Below, one piece after another: positions 25,473-34,180 of a stretch of DNA of 64,000 nucleotides (position 1 is the stretch's first letter; every line of letters starts with the position of its first letter). The notes under the pieces were generated by a model. That model ran no database searches. It had not been told where the DNA came from and was given only the letters and a program-made list of their open reading frames with translations. A program made the translations under genes and the position numbers. The stretch spans positions 124,001 to 188,000 of the forward strand of contig CACDWG010000001.1 in the NCBI GenBank assembly GCA_902556425.1. The letters run 5' to 3'. The DNA is from UBA4421 sp002704225 (GTDB lineage: Bacteria > Pseudomonadota > Gammaproteobacteria > Pseudomonadales > Azotimanducaceae).

Positions 25473-28312
25473 CGGTCGGAACCGCTGGCTATGGATACTC
25501 CTTGAGCGCGTAGAGCGGCTTCTCGTTCACGACGCTTCACTTCGCGAGGGTCGTTCGATGCTCTAACGGGTCTGCTCGGTTTGGCAGGCGCTTCCTCTTC
25601 TGCCGGTTCTTCAACCGTAGCTTCTGCCTCTGGTTCGGCGGCAGCTTCTGTTTCAGGTGCTACCCCAGCTTTTGTCTCTGGAACCTCAGATACTGGGGTT
25701 TCTGCTGCTGAAGCCTCTTCGACCGCCAAGGGCTCGTCTGCCGCTGAAGGCTCTTCCATCGCTGAAGGCTCTTCCATCGCTGAAGGCTCTTCCTTCGCTG
25801 AAGGCTCTTCCATCGCTGAAGGTTCTGCCACTGATGAAGCGTCTTCAATCACTGGGGACTCAGAGGTTGATTCTGGGGCCAAAGTGCCTGCGTCGACCGT
25901 ATTTGGTTGGGCTGTAGCGTCACGCTCGGCTGGTATTTCAGCCGGCGTCTCGATCACGGACTCAACGGTGGTCTCTTCGACGGCCTCAGGTTTCGTGGCT
26001 TTGTTTCGGTTGCGCGGGTCGTTACTTGCTCTGCCGGTACGTCGGGCTGGTCTTTCTGCCGGTGCGCTGGGCTTGGCCGGAGCTTCCTCAACAATGACCG
26101 TCGTGTTGGTCGCTGCGGCTCTAGGTGGCCTCGCTTCTTGCGGACGTTGAACGCTGCGGTCACGCTTCGGCTGACGCTTGCTGTTGGCTAGCGCCTCTGC
26201 AGAAGGCTGGCGTTGCTCTGGATCGACAGCAACAAATGCCTCGTCAGTCGATTCGGTCTGGCTGATGTTGGAGGACGCCTGCTCGCCATCCTCCTTGCTA
26301 CGTCGTCGGTCCTCGCGTCGTGGCTTACGTCTGCTGCGCTTCTCGTCGCCGGAATCCGACTTTTCGTTAACGTCAGCGTTTTGCTGTTGCGCCTCTTCAG
26401 GCTTTGCATCACGTTCAGACTTTGCACGGTCTTTTGATCGCTCTCGGCTTTTTTCCTGGCGATCTTCGCGATCGCGACGGGCGTCACCGTTATTTCGGTT
26501 ACGGTTTCGCCCCCTGCGGTCTTCGTCACTTTTGTTTCGGCTGCGGTTACGGTTTGATTGGCCCCGGTCGCGTTTCGGTTTCTCTTCAACGACGGGCTCA
26601 TCGGAGAACAAGGCAGTCATCAAGCGCGAGAAAAAACCGGGCTTGCTGGGCTTAGGTGTTGTCTTCTCCTTGGTTTGTTCTGTCGCCACCGTTGGTGCGG
26701 GTGCTGGCGGTGGTGCAGCCAACTGGGGTTTCACTGCTGCTTCGCGTTTAGCCGGAGCCTGAGTTTCCACTGGCATTTCCTGCTGCTGTGCGTGATTGGC
26801 CAGATCAGATAACGTATGGCTTGGAATATCGCCCTCGCTTTCCGCCTGATCGCTGCGCAATCGCTCAACCAAGTAGTGGGGTGTTTCCAGATTCATGTTC
26901 GGGATAATGACGATATGCGTACCGGTACGGCTCTCGATATCGGCAAGATCACTGCGCTTTTCGTTCAACAAAAAGGCGCCGATCGCCAGTGGTACTTGCA
27001 CACGAATGACCGCACTGCGTTCCTTCAGTGATTCCTCTTCCATGACGCGCAAAATCGCCAAGGCCAGCGAACGGGTGTCTCGAATACGACCTTGGCCATT
27101 GCAGCGTGGACATAAGCCGGTGCTGATCTCCTCCAGTGAGGGGCGGAGGCGTTGCCGACTCATTTCCATTAGACCGAAACGGGAAATACGTCCGGTTTGG
27201 ATGCGTGCACGATCTGACTCGAGCGCGTTGCGCATTCTTGTCTCGACGGCGCGTTGATTTGCTGGATTGATCATATCGATGAAATCGATAACCACGAGGC
27301 CGCCGATGTCGCGAATACGTAGCTGCCGGGCAATTTCGTCGGCCGCTTCTAAGTTGGTATTGGTGGCGGTTTCTTCAATGTCATGACCCTTGGTGGCGCG
27401 GGCCGAGTTGATGTCGATAGAAACCAATGCTTCCGTCGGATCGATGACGATGCTGCCGCCAGATGGCAGTTTTACCGTGTGCTCAAACGCTGTCTCAATC
27501 TGGCTTTCAATTTGGTATCTGCTGAACAGTGGAATCGCATCGCTGTATGCCTTGAGTTTAGACGAATAGTTCGGCATGACCTGCGCGATAAATGCAGAGG
27601 CTTCAGCATAGGCGGCGTCACCTTCAACCAACACCTCGCCAACATCAGCCCGAAGATTGTCTCGGATGGTTCGCAGTACCGCGCTGTTTTCTTGGTACAG
27701 CAGGGAAGGAGTGGGCTCATCGTTTTCGGCGGTTTGAATGGCCTGCCAGACTTGCAGCAGATAGTTCAGATCCCAATTCAATTCTTCGGCGCTTCGACCG
27801 ACACCGGCGGTTCTGACGATAACGCCCATGCCTTCAGGAATTTCCATCTGCGACATGGCGCTACGCAGTTGATCTCGCTCTTCGCCTTCAATGCGACGCG
27901 AGATTCCGCCAGCCCGGGGGTTGTTCGGCATCAACACCATGTATCGACCGGCTAAGCTCAAAAACGTGGTGAGAGCCGCGCCTTTGTTACCGCGTTCTTC
28001 TTTTTCTACCTGAACCAGAATTTCCTGGCCCTCGCGGACGAGTTCTTGGATCGGTGCACGTTGGCTTGCGCCCTTTTTGAAGTAATTTCGGGAAATTTCT
28101 TTTAGCGGCAAAAACCCATGGCGCTCTGAGCCGAAGTCGACAAAGGCGGCTTCCAAACTGGGTTCAACCCGGGTGATTTTTGCTTTGTAGATGCTCGCTT
28201 TCTTTTGTTCGCGGGCACTGTTTTCAATGTCGAGGTCGTAAAGTTTTTGGCCGTCTACCAGTGCAATCCGAACTTCTTCAGATTGGGTGGCGTTAATCAG
28301 CATTCTTTTCAT
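25433..28312 (-). CDS. rne: Ribonuclease E
   Basis: 959 residues. The N-terminal half is the catalytic core: MKRMLINATQSEEVRIALVDG start, S1 domain (~35-120, KAKITRVEPSLEAAFVDFG), the RNase-H-like/DNase-like part, VVIDFIDM with a catalytic aspartate, and the Zn-link cysteines CPRC near residue 405. The C-terminal ~430 residues are disordered: a basic R/N/D/E-rich RNA-binding stretch, then a long acidic, proline/alanine/serine/glutamate tail. RNase E starts mRNA decay and matures rRNA and tRNA, and its tail scaffolds the degradosome. The tail contains a 6-residue tandem repeat (EEPSAM-like). The 5' leader is ~230 nt if the promoter proposed at 28550-28578 is right. Confidence 0.96.
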   Translation of the reverse strand: MKRMLINATQSEEVRIALVDGQKLYDLDIENSAREQKKASIYKAKITRVEPSLEAAFVDFGSERHGFLPLKEISRNYFKKGASQRAPIQELVREGQEILVQVEKEERGNKGAALTTFLSLAGRYMVLMPNNPRAGGISRRIEGEERDQLRSAMSQMEIPEGMGVIVRTAGVGRSAEELNWDLNYLLQVWQAIQTAENDEPTPSLLYQENSAVLRTIRDNLRADVGEVLVEGDAAYAEASAFIAQVMPNYSSKLKAYSDAIPLFSRYQIESQIETAFEHTVKLPSGGSIVIDPTEALVSIDINSARATKGHDIEETATNTNLEAADEIARQLRIRDIGGLVVIDFIDMINPANQRAVETRMRNALESDRARIQTGRISRFGLMEMSRQRLRPSLEEISTGLCPRCNGQGRIRDTRSLALAILRVMEEESLKERSAVIRVQVPLAIGAFLLNEKRSDLADIESRTGTHIVIIPNMNLETPHYLVERLRSDQAESEGDIPSHTLSDLANHAQQQEMPVETQAPAKREAAVKPQLAAPPPAPAPTVATEQTKEKTTPKPSKPGFFSRLMTALFSDEPVVEEKPKRDRGQSNRNRSRNKSDEDRRGRNRNRNNGDARRDREDRQEKSRERSKDRAKSERDAKPEEAQQQNADVNEKSDSGDEKRSRRKPRREDRRRSKEDGEQASSNISQTESTDEAFVAVDPEQRQPSAEALANSKRQPKRDRSVQRPQEARPPRAAATNTTVIVEEAPAKPSAPAERPARRTGRASNDPRNRNKATKPEAVEETTVESVIETPAEIPAERDATAQPNTVDAGTLAPESTSESPVIEDASSVAEPSAMEEPSAKEEPSAMEEPSAMEEPSAADEPLAVEEASAAETPVSEVPETKAGVAPETEAAAEPEAEATVEEPAEEEAPAKPSRPVRASNDPREVKRREREAALRAQGVSIASGSDRQDKTDGSGSSST
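25743..25826. repeat. 18-bp tandem repeat inside the rne tail
   Basis: The unit GCTGAAGGCTCTTCCATC is repeated at 25743, 25761, 25779 (one base changed) and 25797, with a decayed copy at 25815. Read on the coding strand it gives repeated E-E-P-S-A-(M/K) in the acidic C-terminal tail of RNase E. The near-identical copies suggest recent slippage or unit expansion. Confidence 0.9.
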
Positions 28313-29417
28313 GTTATGTCCTAAGCGACGGAGCCGGCCGATGTTGGCTTGCCGGGGCTCGTGTCGTATTCAAAGGACGCTTCAGGAGGGCTACAAAGCT
28401 TCGCGATCAGTCCAGGAGCGCAGTCCAATAAGAAACCATAATCATGGGAAAGCGGAGGGCCTTACATACTGCTTTAGCCAAGCTCTTCCGGCATCTTTGC
28501 ATCCAAGGAGGTTTAGAAATCTCGCTGGGTATACGTTGCCTTAAGGTATCTTATATTTTCTGACTATTTTCCTGTCGTTACTGGCTTGCCGAAGGACCTA
28601 GGCCGATCGGGTGAGTCGTGTTACGCGCCCTTGGCTTGCGAATCTAGGATGAACCCAATTACTCGCCAACGACTTCTGATTTTCTATGCGGTATCAACCG
28701 CTATCTCGTGACCTCGTGCTGCACGTTTGAAGTGAACTACCTAATGAAATAGGGCCGTTCTTTCCCTCGTGCTGCACTGATCCCTTAGCTTATGTTTAAT
28801 CAGGCAATGGCAAATGCGCCCGAAATCGCCTCTTGTGCGTCTAAATTAATTTTTCGTTACCAAACTCGACAGGCTGCGTCAGCCTGTCGGTGTTGCAACT
28901 CGCCACTGAATGTCAGCGGAACCGATTCCTGGTCGGCGGTCGAAGTCGCTATGGGCGATTGGCGTCTTAACGCGCCAACCGTCGAGTTTTGCTTCCCCGG
29001 AGCGCTTGGCTAAAGCACGAGCTTTGATCCACAGCGCTGTCGGCAATATCAGTGGGCTAACGCCCATGCTCTTGTTCGCTCTTGTAAACCCTAAGGTTTT
29101 CGGCGAACTCGGTGTCGTCTTAAAGCGATACAGCATTTAAGCGACGTTGGTCCTTCCCCGGTAAGCTGCCGCCTGATTTCAGGCACCAGCTTCGAACTTA
29201 TCTGCGCAGATTCTCGAACGAACCTGTCTCTAACGGCCTGCGAAGGTGACTTCGAACCATGTGCCACCACATATGTTCCAGCTTTCGAGTACCATGCGTT
29301 TCGAGCCAGCGCGTCACCCGAGGTGACGACAAGATTGACCTCAAACAGCGGACGGATGTTAACAGTGATTGCTAAGCCCTTCAAACCTTTGATTTTTTCT
29401 TTCGGTGGCCTCGATTA
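28313..29417. other. 1.1-kb gene-poor region between rne and rluC
   Basis: The first ~230 bp are the likely rne leader (minus strand). The rest has no gene I can support. It holds a 13-bp direct repeat CCTCGTGCTGCAC (28712-28724 and 28765-28777) and perfect hairpins GACAGGCTG-CGT-CAGCCTGTC (28868-28888) and CGTCACC-CGA-GGTGACG (29312-29328). Two overlapping minus-strand open frames (about 29384-29091 and 29136-28879) look like fragments of one frameshifted sequence or translations of a non-coding repeat. GC and codon pattern differ from the neighbours. Confidence 0.5.
28550..28578 (-). promoter_or_regulatory. Predicted sigma-70 promoter for rne
   Basis: On the minus strand, ACGACA (28578-28573, 4/6 match to TTGACA) is followed by a 17-bp spacer and TATAAG (28555-28550, 5/6 match to TATAAT). 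It would give an untranslated leader of about 230 nt before rne. A long leader is usual for this autoregulated gene in E. coli. Confidence 0.4.
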
Positions 29418-30323
29418 ATGGGCGTGGCCTTTATCGACATTGAGGATGAAAACGATGTAGGCCAACGCATCGATAATTTTCTGATGCGCCGGCTGAAAGG
29501 CGTGCCCAAACAGAAAATTTATTCCATTCTCCGCAAAGGTGAAGTTCGGGTGAACAGTGGTCGGGTTAAGCAAACCTATCGACTGAAAGCGCAGGATCGT
29601 GTTCGCATTCCCCCGGTCGCAACCCGTGCAGAAGCACCGGTTCAATTGAACGATGAAACTGAGCAACTGCTTGAGGCGAGCATTCTGCTCGAGGACAAGG
29701 ATTTTATCGCGATCAATAAACCGTATGGCTTCGCGGTGCATGGAGGGAGTTCAATAACGAGTGGTGTAGTGGAGATGCTGCGGGTGATTCGGGGTCAGCC
29801 GCGTATCGAGTTGGCTCACCGGTTGGATCGAGATACCTCAGGGTGTCTGCTACTTTGCAAGAAACGCGGCGTGCTAAAAGAAGTGCAGGCGGCATTCAGA
29901 GAACGAACGGTTAAGAAAAAATATACGCTCATCGCTCAAGGCCGATGGCCAACCAAGACGCGAACGATCCAAGACCGCCTGCTTCGATATGAGACGGATT
30001 GGGGCGAACGCCGAGTGCGCGTTGACGCGAAGGGCCAAGTCGCGCGAACGGACTTCCAGATCTTGGAAGCGGGAGAGCATGCGACCCTGCTGCAAGCGGC
30101 GTTGCATACCGGGCGCACTCATCAGATAAGGGTGCATGCACAATCCCAAGGGCACCCGATTTTGGGCGATACCAAATACGGTGGTGCATCGGGGCCAAAG
30201 GAAGTGGCGCGTTTGTGCTTACACGCCTCGAGACTGGTTGTGCCCATAGGCGGCGACAAACTGGACGTTTCCGCGCCGCTTGAGCCTACGATGGCGAGCA
30301 TTTGGACCGAATTGAAACCGTAA
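29418..30323 (+). CDS. rluC: 23S rRNA pseudouridine synthase RluC
   Basis: 301 residues. An N-terminal S4 RNA-binding domain (residues ~10-70: RIDNFLMRRLKGVPKQ, ILRKGEVRVN) is joined to a RluA-type catalytic domain with KPYGFAVHGG, the active-site block LAHRLDRDTSGCLLL (catalytic aspartate in HRLDRDTSG) and HTGRTHQIRVHAQSQGHPILGD. RluC modifies U955, U2504 and U2580 of 23S rRNA in E. coli. The gene is divergent from rne, the common gammaproteobacterial arrangement. It converges on maf with a ~10-bp gap. Confidence 0.95.
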   Translation: MGVAFIDIEDENDVGQRIDNFLMRRLKGVPKQKIYSILRKGEVRVNSGRVKQTYRLKAQDRVRIPPVATRAEAPVQLNDETEQLLEASILLEDKDFIAINKPYGFAVHGGSSITSGVVEMLRVIRGQPRIELAHRLDRDTSGCLLLCKKRGVLKEVQAAFRERTVKKKYTLIAQGRWPTKTRTIQDRLLRYETDWGERRVRVDAKGQVARTDFQILEAGEHATLLQAALHTGRTHQIRVHAQSQGHPILGDTKYGGASGPKEVARLCLHASRLVVPIGGDKLDVSAPLEPTMASIWTELKP

Positions 30324-30333
30324 TCCACGAGTC

Positions 30334-30942
30334 TCAAGGACCCTTGCGAGCGGTCAGCGGGTCGATTCCAAAGTCTTTCAAACGGGTAGTCAATGCGATC
30401 AGAGGGAGGCCGATGAGTGCGCTGGGGTCTTCAGCACGCACAGAGTCGAAAAGACTGATCCCTAACCCTTCGACTTTAAATGCGCCAGCCGTGTCAATCG
30501 GCATGTCTTGCTTAACATAGAACGTGATTTGTTCGGCATTGAGCGTGCGAAATTTTAGCTCGGTCACGCTGATGTCGCCGGTGATTTCGATTTTTCCATC
30601 AGGTGCCGATCGAGCAAGTGCAAGCGCGGTGTAAAATGTGGCGAGTTGACCGCTGCATTGCTGTAATGACCGTATGGCGTTGGCTTGGGTACCCGGTTTG
30701 GTCAGCAGCCGCTGCTCGCAGGATCCGACTTGGTCGCTGCCGATGACCAAGGCTCCCGGATGCCGCTGGGCCAGATAGCGGGCTTTATCCTGAGCCAGTC
30801 TTAGGGCCAAAGCGTCGGGCTGTTCTCCTTTTCGCGGGCTTTCATCGACGTCCGGGGACAGTTGCTGGAACTCGAGGCCCAGTGTCCGTAATGCGGTCGC
30901 TCGATAGCGAGAAGACGAACCCAAAATCAAGGGGGTAGGCAT
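30334..30942 (-). CDS. yceF: Maf/YceF family nucleotide pyrophosphatase (7-methyl-GTP type)
   Basis: 202 residues. The N-terminal ILGSSSRYRATAL carries the S-S-x-x-R nucleotide-binding motif of Maf proteins. VDESP and then LAQDKARYLAQ follow, with LVIGSDQVG holding the catalytic aspartate (SDQV rather than the SDTV of the dTTP/UTP branch), which points to the YceF m7GTP subgroup. It hydrolyses modified nucleoside triphosphates to monophosphates as a house-cleaning enzyme. It is divergent from the yceD-rpmF-plsX-fab operon, as in Pseudomonas and E. coli. Confidence 0.9.
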   Translation of the reverse strand: MPTPLILGSSSRYRATALRTLGLEFQQLSPDVDESPRKGEQPDALALRLAQDKARYLAQRHPGALVIGSDQVGSCEQRLLTKPGTQANAIRSLQQCSGQLATFYTALALARSAPDGKIEITGDISVTELKFRTLNAEQITFYVKQDMPIDTAGAFKVEGLGISLFDSVRAEDPSALIGLPLIALTTRLKDFGIDPLTARKGP

Positions 30943-31065
30943 TGCAGTTATCTCTTAGGGTGTTTGTGAGGGGCCAATCTGTTCCAAATCAGAGGGCACT
31001 GAGTATTTACAAAACAAATCAGGACCTTGAGCTGTCGCAAAGACGCTTTTCTGGAGCGGAGGTAC

Positions 31066-31094
31066 TTTACACACTGTGAAGAGGTACCTATAGT
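31066..31094 (+). promoter_or_regulatory. Predicted sigma-70 promoter for yceD-rpmF
   Basis: TTTACA (31066-31071, 5/6) and TATAGT (31089-31094, 5/6) are separated by exactly 17 bp. Transcription would start at about 31101, only a few bases before the yceD ATG at 31104, which would make this mRNA leaderless or nearly so. Confidence 0.55.
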
Positions 31095-31103
31095 TGCGCC
31101 GCC

Positions 31104-31673
31104 ATGAACTCCCAAGTTTCAGGGTCGTCTACTTACCGCTCATTGGCACAGCAACAAGCGGTGGTATCACGCCAATTGGACCCCGCATCCTTGCCCCGTT
31201 TTACGCAAGTGTGTGGCGCATCGGACATGGTGTCCACTGAGTTGACCTTTGGACTCGATGACCTGGGTCGGACGGTGGTGGAAGGCCACGTGGTGACTCA
31301 GGTGAGATTAGGATGTCATCGCTGCGAAGAAACGGTGTCTAGACAGGTTGATGCGACATTTACTGCGTTGATCGCGTTTAGCGAAGCGCAAGCCGACAAC
31401 TGGGATTCGGTTGCGCCGGGGACTGATGTTGTCGTGGTGTCGAGCCCGAATGTGAACGTGGTTGAGTTAGTCGAGGATGAGCTTTTGCTCGCGCTACCCG
31501 ATAGGGTATGTATAGATGATGATTGCCCTCATATGCCGTCAATGGATTACGGCATAGACGGTAAAGGAATAGATAAAGAAGCAGAGCCAGAAACCGACGT
31601 CGATGAAACGAGACGGTATCCGTTTGCTGGGCTGAAAGACGCGATGGAAGCCGGCGGCGAGGATAAATCTTAG
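31104..31673 (+). CDS. yceD: YceD/DUF177 family protein (23S rRNA accumulation protein)
   Basis: 189 residues. Typical features: VRLGCHRCEETVSRQVDATF with the two conserved cysteines (C-x2-C), and a central VVELVEDELLLALPDRVCIDDDCP block in which the E-D-E-L-L-L-A-L-P motif is the family signature. The C-terminus is acidic and ends PFAGLKDAMEA. YceD is needed for normal 23S rRNA levels in E. coli and in plants; the mechanism is unknown. It is always just upstream of rpmF, as here. No Shine-Dalgarno sequence is visible before the ATG. Confidence 0.93.
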   Translation: MNSQVSGSSTYRSLAQQQAVVSRQLDPASLPRFTQVCGASDMVSTELTFGLDDLGRTVVEGHVVTQVRLGCHRCEETVSRQVDATFTALIAFSEAQADNWDSVAPGTDVVVVSSPNVNVVELVEDELLLALPDRVCIDDDCPHMPSMDYGIDGKGIDKEAEPETDVDETRRYPFAGLKDAMEAGGEDKS

Positions 31674-31787
31674 CGCTGGCCATCGACGAAGAATACACTT
31701 ATGCAGGCGCTCCTTTGGGCTGCATAAGGGGAAAGGGCCGCGATAGCGACCCATGAATGAACGCTTGTAGATTAAGGACAATTTGAA

Positions 31788-31964
31788 ATGGCAGTACAAA
31801 AAAGCAAGGTGACACGGTCTCGCCGAGGTCAGCGACGCTCTCACGATTCGTTGAGCAACCCCGCACTGTCCGTTGAAAGCACATCCGGTGAAACCCACCG
31901 TCGACATCACGTAAGCGCTGATGGTTTTTACCGTGGCAAGCAGGTAATGCCTGATAAAGGCTAG
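31788..31964 (+). CDS. rpmF: 50S ribosomal protein L32
   Basis: 58 residues: MAVQKSKVTRSRRGQRRSHD at the start, then ETHRRHHVSADGFYRGKQV. The KSKVTRSRRGQRRSHD and GETHRRHHVS-like segments are diagnostic of bacterial L32 of the cysteine-free type. The gene lies 114 bp after yceD and before plsX, the conserved order that links ribosome and phospholipid synthesis. Its length is normal for the family. Confidence 0.96.
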   Translation: MAVQKSKVTRSRRGQRRSHDSLSNPALSVESTSGETHRRHHVSADGFYRGKQVMPDKG

Positions 31965-31977
31965 TCTGTTTGTCGAT

Positions 31978-31995
31978 GGCATCCCTGCGGATGCC
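31978..31995 (+). promoter_or_regulatory. Hairpin between rpmF and plsX
   Basis: A perfect 7-bp stem GGCATCC/GGATGCC with a CTGC loop starts 13 bp after the rpmF stop. It is followed by a second small inverted repeat (CCCATTCGGGTGGG, near 32008-32021). There is no T-run, so it is more likely an RNA-stability or attenuation element than a simple terminator. Confidence 0.35.
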
Positions 31996-32086
31996 CCTGG
32001 GTGTGTCCCATTCGGGTGGGCCTGCCTTTCGATGGGTGATCATTCCACGACACATCCCCTCAACGGCTTAGACGGTTGAACCGGAG

Positions 32087-33043
32087 ATGAAGATCGCGGT
32101 GGACTTAATGGGCGGCGAGGGTTCGGGACACCGAAACCTTCGAGCCTGCATGGAGTACCCTGCTCCCGAAGAACTGGTTTTGGTCGGCGAACAGGGGCGA
32201 CTCGACTCGACTGTTGTAGATCGCCTGCGCGATCGTGGCGCAAATATCCTCTTTTGTTCCAAAGTTCTTACGGGTTTAGAAACGCCTCGTACGCTGCTAA
32301 AGCACGCCAGCGACTCCTCGCTGGCCCTTGCTATGAACTTGCTGGCGGAAGGGCGTGCGGATGCGCTGGTCAGTTCAGCAGATACCAAGGCGATTATGGT
32401 TCTGGGTCGCTCTTGCATTGGTACCATGCAAGCCATACGTCGGCCTGCCATCGCCAAGGCTTTTCAGGGCCCTAAGGGTCAATTCTATATGTTGGATCTG
32501 GGGGCGAACGTTCGCGGCTCTCCTGAGCTATTGCAACAGTTTGCACGCTTGGGCGTTGCGCTGCAGGGCGCGCATCAATCCCCGTCAGAAAACGGCGCTC
32601 CCCGAGTTGCCTTGCTCAATATAGGCAGCGAGGCCGGTAAAGGGACGTCCGTTGTCAACGCGGCAGCCCGATTGATTGAGGCCGATCATACCCTTCATTC
32701 GGTGGGCTTCATCGAGCCGAGCGAGCTGTTTTCGGGTCGCGCCGATGTCATCGTCTGCGATGGCTACGCCGGCAATCTTGTTCTCAAGACAATCGAAAGT
32801 ATGGCCTCTTATCTGCGGAGCCAATTGGCTCAGTTACCGAGTATCGACGACGAACTGCAAAATTTCACCACCCGTATCGACCCAGACCGCTACAATGGTG
32901 CACTGCTCGCCGGGTTGAACGGTATTGTTGTGAAGAGCCATGGCGGCGCATCAGAGCGGGGCTTTTTACATGCGCTGCTGCAGGGTCGGGACTATATAAA
33001 GGGGGATATGCAGCGGGTATGCGAAACGTCGCTGGCCAGCTAA
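32087..33043 (+). CDS. plsX: Phosphate acyltransferase PlsX
   Basis: 318 residues. It begins MKIAVDLMGGEGSG, the PlsX opening (usually DAMGGD). VSSADTKAIM, RPAIAKAF, MLDLGANV and LLNIGSEAGKG follow, then VIVCDGYAGNLVLKTIE and HGGASERGFLHAL. PlsX turns acyl-ACP into acyl-phosphate for PlsY in phosphatidic acid synthesis. It is slightly short compared with the usual ~340 residues. It belongs to the plsX-fabD-fabG-acpP-fabF cluster. Confidence 0.93.
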   Translation: MKIAVDLMGGEGSGHRNLRACMEYPAPEELVLVGEQGRLDSTVVDRLRDRGANILFCSKVLTGLETPRTLLKHASDSSLALAMNLLAEGRADALVSSADTKAIMVLGRSCIGTMQAIRRPAIAKAFQGPKGQFYMLDLGANVRGSPELLQQFARLGVALQGAHQSPSENGAPRVALLNIGSEAGKGTSVVNAAARLIEADHTLHSVGFIEPSELFSGRADVIVCDGYAGNLVLKTIESMASYLRSQLAQLPSIDDELQNFTTRIDPDRYNGALLAGLNGIVVKSHGGASERGFLHALLQGRDYIKGDMQRVCETSLAS

Positions 33044-33168
33044 CCCGTTGATGAGAACAAACCAATCGAGCGGCCTGATCAAAACAATTGAAAACCCAAC
33101 TGAAAAAGCCAATTGAAAAACAAAGTAGAGTCACGGATTAGCGTCCACAACGAAGGAATGACGAAGAC

Positions 33169-34098
33169 ATGAGTAATGCAGAAAAGATAGCCGCAATTTT
33201 CCCCGGTCAGGGAGCACAATCCGTCGGAATGTTAAGCGAACTGGCTGCGAATCATGCGTCGATCAAGTTGCGTTTTGCCGAGGCGTCCGATGTTGTGGGC
33301 TTCGATCTTTGGGCCATGACCGAACAAGGCCCTAGTGAGGTTTTGGGCCAAACAGAAAATACTCAGCCCGCATTGCTCACCGCTAGCGTTGCGCTATGGG
33401 ATTTGTGGCCTGGAGCCCATGAGAAGGTCGCCATGATGGCAGGCCATAGCCTAGGCGAATACTCGGCCTTGGTCTGTGCTGGCGCCATGAGTTTTGCCGA
33501 TGGCGTGGCTCTGGTGCGTAAGCGTGGTGAGTTGATGCAGGCCGCAGTGCCCAACGGTCAGGGCACGATGGCTGCTGTACTTGGTTTGGATGATGAGGCC
33601 ATCTCTCAATGCTGCGATCAAGTAGCGGGCGAGGTCAGCGCGGCAAATTATAATGCGCCAGGACAGGTGGTCATCGCAGGCGAAACCGATGCGGTGCATG
33701 CGGCAATTGACGCGTGTAAGGCCGCTGGTGCAAAGCGTGCCGTGCCTCTTGATGTGAGTGGCCCCTTTCACTCGCGTTTAATGGAGCGTGCGGCAAATGA
33801 TTTTTCCGAGGCGTTATCGGCCATTGAGTTAACGCTGCCCGAGATCCCGGTTTACCAAAACGTACACGGCCAAGTGGCTGATTCTGTTGATGAGATGCGC
33901 CGCTTATTGGTGGAGCAGTTGTATTCTCCAGTTCGCTGGACCACCTGTGTAAGCGCGCTGTTGGGTGCAGGCGTTGCCCAGTTCGTTGAATGCGGTCCTG
34001 GCAACGTTTTGGCGGGCTTGGTCAAGCGAATTTCTCGCGGGACGCCTACAGTCGGGTTGTCCACCGCAGATGGTATCGAGGCAGCGCAGGCGCTGTAA
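33169..34098 (+). CDS. fabD: Malonyl-CoA:ACP transacylase FabD
   Basis: 309 residues. IFPGQGAQSVGM (10-21), the QPALLTASVAL block, the active-site AGHSLGEYSALV with the nucleophilic serine at residue 94, and the conserved histidine in GPFHSRLM are all present; near the end FVECGPGNVLAGLVKR is typical. It loads malonate onto ACP for fatty-acid chain elongation. It has its own ~125-bp upstream gap and is followed by fabG after 82 bp. Confidence 0.96.
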   Translation: MSNAEKIAAIFPGQGAQSVGMLSELAANHASIKLRFAEASDVVGFDLWAMTEQGPSEVLGQTENTQPALLTASVALWDLWPGAHEKVAMMAGHSLGEYSALVCAGAMSFADGVALVRKRGELMQAAVPNGQGTMAAVLGLDDEAISQCCDQVAGEVSAANYNAPGQVVIAGETDAVHAAIDACKAAGAKRAVPLDVSGPFHSRLMERAANDFSEALSAIELTLPEIPVYQNVHGQVADSVDEMRRLLVEQLYSPVRWTTCVSALLGAGVAQFVECGPGNVLAGLVKRISRGTPTVGLSTADGIEAAQAL

Positions 34099-34180
34099 AA
34101 GGATCAAGATGCGCCCATTTCGACAATAGGCGTGGCTTTTAAATTCTCAACACAGATAGCAGTTAGGAGTACGGGTTCAG

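Noticed and set aside
25743..25826. CRISPR-like array
   Set aside because: The repeats are contiguous without spacers, 18 bp long and in frame with rne, so they are a coding tandem repeat.
27383..27955. Plus-strand open frame inside rne
   Set aside because: Antisense to the RNase E catalytic core.
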